Position numbers and translations under genes: made by a program. Positions 54,310 through 61,425 of a stretch of DNA of 61,425 nucleotides are shown one piece after another; the first letter of the stretch is position 1; the number at the start of each line of letters is the position of its first letter. The notes beneath the pieces are model-generated. The model was not told the DNA's origin, ran no database searches, and worked only from the letters and a program-made list of their open reading frames with translations. Source of the DNA: Hydnum rufescens UP504 (taxonomy: Eukaryota; Basidiomycota; Agaricomycetes; Cantharellales; Hydnaceae); contig MU129192.1 in the NCBI GenBank assembly GCA_014904985.1, positions 1 to 61,425 of the forward strand, written 5' to 3'.

Positions 54310-55260
54310 TTGCTGCCCATTTTTCTGGACAGTCCTGGATGGTTCTGGAGATTGCTGGGATCAATATATACTGTCTGTACCATCATATCCACAATAGTAA
54401 CCCACTGGCCAATCATGGCCATTCACCCTCAAGATCACATTCTTTCCCTCCCCCTCTGCCCCCCCTCCTAATTTTCTGGACAGTCCTGGATGGTCCCAGA
54501 GATTTCTGGGATCAATAGATACTGTCTGTACCATCATATCCACAATAATAACCCACTGGCCAATCATGGCCATTCACCCTCAAAATCACATTCTTTCCCT
54601 CCCCCTCTGCCCCCCCTCCTAATTTTTCTGGATGGTCCTGGACGATGCAGAAAACATCAAATATTGTGAGAGAGGGCATAGATGTACATATTATCAATAG
54701 TAAACTAATGGCCAATCATGGCCAATTGGCTGGAAATCTCATTTCTGTCCACACCCTCCCCCTACTTGAGCTCTATTTTTTGAGGATGGTCCTGGATGGT
54801 GCCAAAGATGGGTGGTATTGATGTAGACTATTTAAATGATCATATTTTAAATAGTAAACCAGTGGCCAATCTGAGCCCATTGAGCTCAAATCCACATTCC
54901 TTCCTTCCCCCCCCCCCCTCAGCCTATTCTCATGAGAATGGGCCTGGATGGTCTTGTTAATTGTTGATATCATTATGTATTATATAAAGGTAGATATCAT
55001 CAATAGTATCCTAACAGAAAATCCTGGCCAATGGGTAAGAAATCCAATCATGGCATCTATGCCTCCCCCTAGCATTATTTTGTGGGGATGGTCATAGACA
55101 GTGCTGGAAATAGGTGGGATGGATAGATATGATGTATATTAAGATATCCATAATAGTAAACCATGAGCCAATCTCAGCCAATTGTGCTCAAATTCACATT
55201 CCTTCCTACCCCTCACCCTACCAAAAAGGTGGGAATCTTAAAGGCAGTGCAGAAAACAAT
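54310..55260. repeat. ~152-bp tandem satellite (six to seven units)
   Basis: The word CTGGACAGTCCTGGATGGT and its variants start at about 54325, 54476, 54628, 54781, 54933 and 55082, spacings of 149-153 bp. Each unit also carries a TARTAACCCACTGGCCAATC word and a CCTTCCCTCCCCC tract. The first two units are nearly identical and divergence rises to the right, as if recent amplification occurred on the left. Unit length is near one nucleosome. Confidence 0.92.
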
Positions 55261-55625
55261 GAAAGAAATGTAAGCAGATAACCAGTAAAGACTTATTCAT
55301 GCCAAGATGCAGCATGGAAGCAAATGGTAACTTGGATAATGCACCATAACTGCTGCCTTGATCTATTTGTTAAGGGTATCTGTATTTCCTATGGATATGT
55401 ATGTACACATTTTCAATAGTGCTTACCCTCATTTTTCATCAACTGACAAGGGAGACATGTTGTACACAGTGCAGAAAACAATGAAAGAAATGTAAGCAGA
55501 TAACCAGTAAAGACCTGTTTATGCTGAGATGCAGCATGGAAGCAAATGGTGGCTTAGATAATGCACCATAACTACCATAAGTAGTCACCTCAATCTATTT
55601 GTTAAGGGTATCTGTATTTCCAAGG
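55244..55625. repeat. 223-bp tandem duplication
   Basis: CAGTGCAGAAAACAATGAAAG begins at 55244 and 55467, and the copies stay similar through TTTGTTAAGGGTATCTGTAT. It directly abuts the 152-bp array, whose last unit shares GGCAGTGC wording. Confidence 0.9.
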
Positions 55626-57860
55626 TTTTGCCAGTGCAATGAAGACAGAATCAAGTTATGATGTCTGTGCACTTAAACTGCTTGCAACTGGAGGAGAAAG
55701 CTCTGTGTCTTGTACTGTGTGTGGGCAGACAAGTCTGAAAGGCACCAAATTCTGACCGATCCTGGCATCTTACATAATTACAATCCACTGGACTCAAGCC
55801 TTGACCTTGAAAGAAGCAGGGCTGAATAATTGACTTATCACATGTACTTTGGACTCAGAGCATGGGAAGGACAAGCTGAAATGACTGGCTGTAGGGTTGC
55901 TACTGGCAATTGCTGGGGTTAAATCCATATTCTCACTCAGCCATGTTCTGCACTGGGGCACAAGTGGGGGGGGGGAAATAGGGGGCACCACACCCCGCTG
56001 TGAGGGGCCTATTGTGAATTTCAAAGTGGGTAAGTGTCCCCTTGGTATCAGTGATGCAAGAAAGTGGTGCAAGCAGCCCATCTTGCTTGTGTTTTCTCTT
56101 TTCACTAACATGGCATTTATTACCCTAGGTCATGACATCCTGCCTGATTGAAAAGCTGCAGGAACCCCAACATGAGCCCATGATATGAACCAGGGGGGGA
56201 AAGTGATGGCATGCTGGCCATGGTGGGTGTGCAGTGATGCAGGTGAGTAGTCTTAAAATATGGTCACACAAAAAGAGCAGCACAAGCTCCTTTTTTGTTG
56301 CATTGGTGTTTTTTCACATCTTGTAATGCTTAACTAACATGCACTCCTTATTCTAGGTCAGGACTTGCAACTTGAATGAAAACCAGGGCTAGTCCCTGGG
56401 GCAGATCTCCGTGCAAGCACATCCCACAAAATTCAGGATGAAATGGGCACCAAAGCCCAGATGAACTTGCATGTCAAACTGCTGGTGAACTCACATCTCA
56501 AAACCCAAGCCCCTTCTCCCTTGTGTATGAAGAGTATAGCCATCAGGCTCAAGTCCTGTCAGGGCCACACTGCAATGAGGGCACCAAACACATAAACACA
56601 GATAATTCTGGCTAAGTCTGGTGTAAGTCCAGCTAAGTCCACAAGAATCCAGGCAAGAATGAGATAAGAAGGTCAGAGGGGTTGGAGGAGCAGTCCAGCA
56701 GCCTGGAAGGGACTAGGCAGAAATGAGCACAGTGGTCCTTAAGCTTGTGGAGTCAACTGGAAAATACTTGGAGCTGTAGTCTGGAGTAACAGCAGAAATC
56801 CTGAGAGACCAAAGCTGAGGTCTCTGGACTTCACTGCTGGACTACTTATACATGATTGCTATACTACAGGGGGGCAGGAACAGGAACGCAGGCAGGGGGA
56901 AAGTGGACAGGAACAGGAATGCATGGGAGCATACCAGAAGCAACAGGAAATGAAAAGGAAATTAAATTAAATCAGAAGCAAACTGGAAGCAAACTGAACT
57001 CAGGGGAAGCAGGGGTGGAGTGGAGTGGACAGAGGGAGGAGTGGTCTGGAGTAGATCAGAAAAAGGGTGGAACCCTGACAAGCCCTTATCCATGGTACTT
57101 GGCAACATCAAGATTGGATGTTGGAACATGCTGTGTCTGCCCTTCTCAAGGGCAGTGGTTTGGGGGCCCAATATGTGGGCATGGTGTAAAATATGGGTGA
57201 GTAGCCTATGGAGCAAATCTTTGATCATGAGGAAATGATTATCTAACAAGGATGTTTTGTTGTTAGGATGTCCTTCAATCCATGCACTAAGCCCATGGCA
57301 GAACAGGCAAATATTGTGCCCTGGGGTGAACTTGCACATCAAAACCCAGATGAACTTGCAGATTCAACTCTGGGTAGACCTGCATGTCAAAACCTGGACC
57401 AAGTTGGACATGGAACCCAAGAACACACACATCGGCTGACTGACAAGGAAAACAGGGGGCCACATACTGGCTGTGGTGGGTGGTATAGAAATGTGAGTTT
57501 CTTCCCAACATGTTTGAATTTTTGACTAACATATGCTCTTTATTCACTCACATGTGAAACAGGTCACTACACAGCTGCCATGGTGGTATATGAGGTGAGT
57601 GATTATGCCAATGGATGATCCAGTTGTGCAAAAGGAGTGGTGTGAGCCACTATTTTTGCATGTCTTCAAATTCTGAACTAATACCATGCTTATGATTCTA
57701 GGCCAGGGCACCAGTGAAGACTACTAACTGCCAGCCAAGCCCAAGTTTCTGGGCCATGGTCAAAGCCAAGTCAGCTATGCCCAACTCAAGCAGAGTGTGT
57801 GAAGTGGGGACATTTTCATTGAACTTGGAGGTTGATGAGTAGCATAATAGAGCTAGGTAG
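55626..57860 (+). repeat. Repeated exon/intron-like modules, split by a solo LTR
   Basis: At least four modules have a G-rich exon-like end (GGCCATGGTGGGTG... or similar), then GTGAGT (56232, 57196, 57492, 57596), an intron-like stretch with CTAAC or CTAACA, and a CTAG or ACAG end near 56354, 57265, 57561 and 57700. Between them are related coding-like words (ATGAACTTGCATGTCAAA and ATGAACTTGCAGATTC). They look like duplicated exon-intron pairs of one old gene. No product is recognised. The 524-bp LTR-D at 56557-57080 interrupts the series. Confidence 0.45.
56557..57080 (-). mobile_element. Solo LTR of Gypsy family D, copy 3 (524 bp)
   Basis: In element direction starts at 57080 (TGTCAGGGTTCCACCC) and ends at 56557 (GGCCCTGACA). 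The flanks AGTCC (56552-56556) and AGCCC (57081-57085) are a 5-bp target duplication with one C/T change. The transcript-start motif AGACCAAAGCT is at 56806-56816. About 75 bp of U3 are missing compared with copy 1. Confidence 0.88.
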
Positions 57861-58832
57861 GGCTTGGTCCTATCTCTATATAGAGGAAGTATATTACAAG
57901 AAATCGGAGATTGTCAGGGAGGATTAAGAACTGTACTCTATACAGTCATCAACTGCACTCTATACAGTCATCAGCATCTATACTACATGAATCCCAAATT
58001 AGTGACTGATTTCGATAACTTGAGGTATTGTTTTCCTGGGCAACTTGAATCTTCTACCCTCATGATTTCTGGGAATGATTGAGACAATGTGCCCCCCAAT
58101 TGATAGGCCAGCAAGTTGCCACAATCATCAGACTTGAGTCGACACCATGCATTGGGAATCCTTTTTGGATGCCTCAGTTCCTTGAGGTATTCACAATCCT
58201 TGAGAATATGGAACAGGGTGCATAAACAGACCTGACAGGCAGATTCTAGAGGAGGGTTGTAATGGAAATGAGCACTGAATGGCACTGGAGGATATGTCCA
58301 AGGGCTGAGCTGGAGATCCAAGATGGGTCTTCTTCCCAGTATTTGCCTTGGAAGACACACCCTGAATAGATGGTGATGGGGTGCTTGGTGCAGAGGGCTG
58401 GATAGCCATGCTCCTTAGATTTGGTTGTGCTCTGAGTTGCAAACAAGGTCTTTGATTACATAATTTATTATATATGGCAGCTTAGATAATTGTGGGACAT
58501 GATGCAACTCACCAAGGTTTGTCATGCATTGATAGTAGCATAGCACATGCTGTTAAGGAGTATTTGCCCAATGTCTCCTCAGCATTTATCTGTGCATTAG
58601 AGGTGTGAGGATCACTGGAAAACTTTTTGGATGCCAAGTGGGCATGAAAGCTGTCAGGGCACACTGTGGCCATGAGGCAAATTTGTGGTATATCCCAATC
58701 TGACTCACACCTAGGCATACTCCCTAGACAATGGGGAATAGCTTGATATATCTCTTAACGAGGTAGATGAAATTGAGGCCCCTGGCTGACACAGCTTCCT
58801 GACATGTACAACTTAGGGAAGGATCTACGAAC
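57861..58832 (-). pseudogene. Possible gag-like fragment with zinc-knuckle remnant
   Basis: A minus frame (58360-57983) contains CQVCLCTLFHILKDC, a Cys2-His-Cys spacing with one extra residue compared with a retroviral knuckle, followed by LKELRHPKRIPNAWCRLKSD. An adjacent frame has a Ser/Pro-rich stretch (58442-58191). It could be a gag nucleocapsid end or another Cys protein. Support is weak. From 58445 to 58832 nothing is seen. Confidence 0.25.
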
Positions 58833-60285
58833 ATGGGCATGGACACAATCTTGAGTGAGGGATTCCCATCACAGTATGGCCTCCTCCATATTCAACAGAC
58901 CATGGGTGATTTACTTTCATGGTATTTGACATGGCAGCACAAGTATTTGGATGCTGTCCAGCAGGCAGTAGAGGCACCCCCTGAATGCAGGGTGAAGCCA
59001 TGGTGGTGCCTGAAATGGGGGTGGAAGACAGGATTCAACCTGGTGGAATTTGCATGGGAAATTGTGATGAAAGCGCGAGTGGGGGAATTGAAGACTGGGT
59101 GTGTGCACATGAGATTCAGGTGGATGTGGGGGACAAGAGGTGGATCAGCAGATTTGGTGGCCACAGTGACCTGGAACTTTCAGATGTGGAAGACATGGGA
59201 TTGGGCACATTGCTAGCTGAGGATGTGCTGGCAGAACATAGGAGGCAGATTGCTGCAAATGATAAAAACTGGATTGAGGTGTTTGGCTCATTGACTGGTG
59301 TGGAGCTATCAGAGGATGAAGGCAAGGGGATGGAGGATGGAGAGAAACTGATCTTGCACCAACTTGCAGATAGTATGGGCAGCTTCTTTTTTTCTGTGAG
59401 AGATGTTCTGATGGGAGTATTAATTGGCAGAGCTACAGGAGGCATGAAAGGAAGGGTTTGTAGCAGATGCTGCTCTTCATTGGGGGGGCAACTTTGGCAC
59501 TCTGGGGATGATCCTTGAGAAACAGTTTGCATTGTATGCAAACTCAATTGTGGCATTGCACAATGGGGATGTGTCAAATGTGGCAGTGGTGGATTATGCA
59601 GCAGTGGCAGATTTGTTGTCAACTGATCTAATGGTTGGGCACTATCTAGTGGGGCAGCTGATCCTAAATGTGAGTATTTGTGAGTATTTGATTTTGGCAG
59701 AAGGAAATTAAGAGGGTGGATTTGATCAGTACATTGGTGCAGAAATTGAGAAGGGTGGGGAAGCTGCTGTAACAGCACAGGGGAAGGCAGCACATTTACT
59801 CTGGGTCTATCTCACATGTGTACTGGGCCCATTGCATGGGAGGTGAATTTCAAATATTAGGGGCTTCTTGGTACAAGCCTTGCCCCCTGTTATCAAGGGC
59901 ATATATGGAAGCTGGACAGCTTCACTCAAGGAAACAAGGACTGCAGTGCATAGGGTGAAAGAGTTGGTTTCAGTTCTGTTATTCACCCCCAGAATGGGCT
60001 GAAGAACTTGTTGGAACATGCTCAGGCAGGAAAGTACACTATAACAACACCTGGTTCATACCTTTTCATGGATGAATGTGAGGTTTGGGGACAGACATGA
60101 TATTATCTACCTCTAGATGGGAAATTTCTGAAAGGGGTGAAGGATGAAATTAGGAGGAATAGCTTCTTCATCAAAAATCCGATGTACATCTCTCCAATTT
60201 TCTGGGATGATGCAAATGGCAGCTCAAGCACAGTGAACCCCCTCCTTGGGTGGGGAGAGAGACACATCTTCAGGGGATGATGGTA
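58833..60285 (+). pseudogene. Unrecognised multi-block coding remnant
   Basis: Plus-strand blocks: 58985-59518 with VDVGDKRWISRFGGHSDLEL, LSEDEGKGMEDGEKLILHQL and MGSFFFSVRDVLMGVLIGR; 59508-59711; a stretch with KGIYGSWTASLKETRTAVHR and VKELVSVLLFTPRMG (59895-60000); and 60003-60285 with LEHAQAGKYTITTPGSYLFM, DGKFLKGVKDEIRRNSFFIK and NPMYISPIFWDDANG. Stops (TGA) and frame changes separate them. The blocks read like one acidic to mixed protein. No family recognised. Minus-strand frames over the same place are also long, so strand is not fully certain. Confidence 0.35.
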
Positions 60286-60290
60286 CCACC

Positions 60291-60857
60291 TGCTAGGGTG
60301 TGGTCTGTTTTTTGTTTTATTGAATTTTTAAATAAAAATAAATACATAAGTTAATAAGAACAAAAGACAAGACCACCAAACAAATACTGCCCCCACCTGG
60401 GTATGTATGATCATAATGATAATAAATAAATAATTATAAATGGGACACCAGAGGGAATATAATAATCATAATGGTGATTAACCCTGATAAGCCTGCATAG
60501 CTCAAGGTCATGTAAGTCTAAGTCTTGATCCTCTAAGTCCCAGTTTGGGTGCATTTCACAGGCTGGTCAGTCACTTTTGCCCATCATATTAGATATAATG
60601 TACATTGCATTTATTATATCTAATTAGATGTATTTACTGTGGTCCCCCTGGGGGCTCCTGGGAGGTGTTTTGGAGGCAGGTATCCTACAGCCAGGGGTCC
60701 CTGGGGGCCTCAAGAGACTTTTAGGGGCCCCAAAATGGCCTTGGGACTGCCTTGAAAGACCTTGTTGTAATAATGGATATTTTCTAAGTTCACTGGCACA
60801 AGGGGAGGGGCCCCAATTATTATTCAAAATTACATAAGTATAAATCTCTACAAGTCA
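60291..60857. other. AT-rich spacer and CCC/GGG-rich tract
   Basis: AT-rich at 60300-60480 (AATAAATAAATAATTATAAAT), then a tract rich in CCCTGGGGGC and GGGGCCCC words (60640-60740) that can form several short stems. No gene seen. Confidence 0.4.
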
Positions 60858-61425
60858 ATACTGGAGTCCCAGTCACTACTTCCCACATTGGAGGCCCCAT
60901 CATCTGAGCACTGCTGACAGATTAGATCTGAAGCAGCAAGGATATCCATATCTGCCAGAACAGGAGCAGGCTCCAGTTCTAGATCTTCATCATCATTGGA
61001 ACTATCAACATTGCTCTCAATGCCATTGGAATCTAGTTTCCTGCACCTATCAGAGTGATGTGGTCTTGCATGGGCTGGAGCCTGTATCCATTCTGCCAAA
61101 AGTCCTACACTGTGCCACAATGGGTGTTGAGCTGACAATGATGGAGCCATGGCATCAGATATGACCAAAGCATCCAGTGATCACCCCCAGGTCTGGCCAA
61201 GATTGCAAACAACTCAAAGACATTCCAAGAGGAAGAATTTCACATCTGAGTCTTATATTCAAAGCATTCATTAGAACAATTGGCCAAACTAAAAAGAAAT
61301 ATATCATACCTGTAGAAGAATTCAATAGAGTCATCATTGAGAGAATGTCTTTCTCTCCAACAAAGCTTGAGTTCATCCCAACAGTTAGCAATGTCTTGGA
61401 CAAGTCATATTCCATTTTGAACCAT
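60858..61425 (-). pseudogene. C-terminal part of an unrecognised gene, running off the window
   Basis: On the minus strand a block reads LVQDIANCWDELKLCWRERH then SLNDDSIEFFYR, followed by a good intron start GTATGATATATTT (61308) and an acceptor near 61250 (ACTCAG). Downstream, after two stops, comes AMAPSLSAQHPLWHSVGLLA and an acidic tail (SNDDEDLELEPAPVLADMD ... SSDWDSSIDL) ending at 60858. Two in-frame stops before 61170 suggest decay. The 5' part lies outside the window. No domain identified. Confidence 0.4.

Noticed and set aside
59116..59793. 225-codon minus-strand ORF as a gene
   Set aside because: It is Pro/Ser/Leu-rich and is the complement of a better plus-strand coding pattern; likely a shadow, though strand is not certain.
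1..61425. CRISPR arrays, bacterial operons, rRNA genes
   Set aside because: The tandem arrays lack constant repeats with unique spacers, and all recognisable genes are eukaryotic retroelement or fungal types.

Overview
The window looks like a transposon-rich, gene-poor stretch of a filamentous fungal genome, most likely a basidiomycete (Agaricomycete type). The evidence is: Tf1/sushi-type chromoviral Gypsy elements, a KDZ-transposase fragment, a Tad-like LINE, an OrsD-type zinc finger plus RecQ helicase gene, an F-box gene of the Agaricomycete style, short GT-AG introns and TATA promoters. I see no rRNA, convincing tRNA, CRISPR or prokaryotic operon structure. Almost every coding sequence is broken. 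From about 7.4 kb onward CpG is very rare and TpG/CpA common, as expected after CpG methylation or RIP-like decay. The first 7 kb and a few LTRs keep more CpG.

Layout. 1-8.2 kb: tail of gene family X, CT-rich minisatellites and gene family Y, with two solo LTRs (family A), one of them inside a coding exon of Y. 8.2-11.6 kb: truncated minus-strand Gypsy (family D) holding a nested solo LTR (family C). 13.4-15.0 kb: truncated LTR-A with another solo LTR (family E) inside. 16.5-22.7 kb: a full-length but decayed gene with OrsD-like zinc fingers, a recombinase-like core, RecQ helicase and Cys cluster (telomere-linked-helicase type). 23.15-30.99 kb: a minus-strand LTR-A split by a complete 6.3 kb Gypsy-D element with 599-bp LTRs, target duplication, self-priming primer site, gag-pol and chromodomain. 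31-39 kb: LTR-B copies in opposite orientations, LINE fragments, a G-run minisatellite, a Harbinger-type MITE and a 41-bp repeat. 39-42.5 kb: a possible LTR and an F-box gene. 43-46.5 kb: a TIR element with a 96-bp tandem repeat, then a second X-spacer-Y segment paralogous to the window start. 46.6-50 kb: palindromic AACCTGA islands, a KDZ fragment and an 858-bp TIR element. 50.6-54.2 kb: a third X copy, a second Gypsy fragment and an unrecognised gene. 54.3-58 kb: a 152-bp satellite, a 223-bp duplication, repeated intron-like modules and a solo LTR-D. 58-61.4 kb: poorly understood decayed ORFs and a gene running off the end.

The genes do not form a pathway. The region is best read as layered insertions into a few old host-like genes. 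The most informative structures are the dated nesting order, the self-primed Gypsy, the complete helicase relic, and LTR families that carry a shared ~160-bp repeated module.
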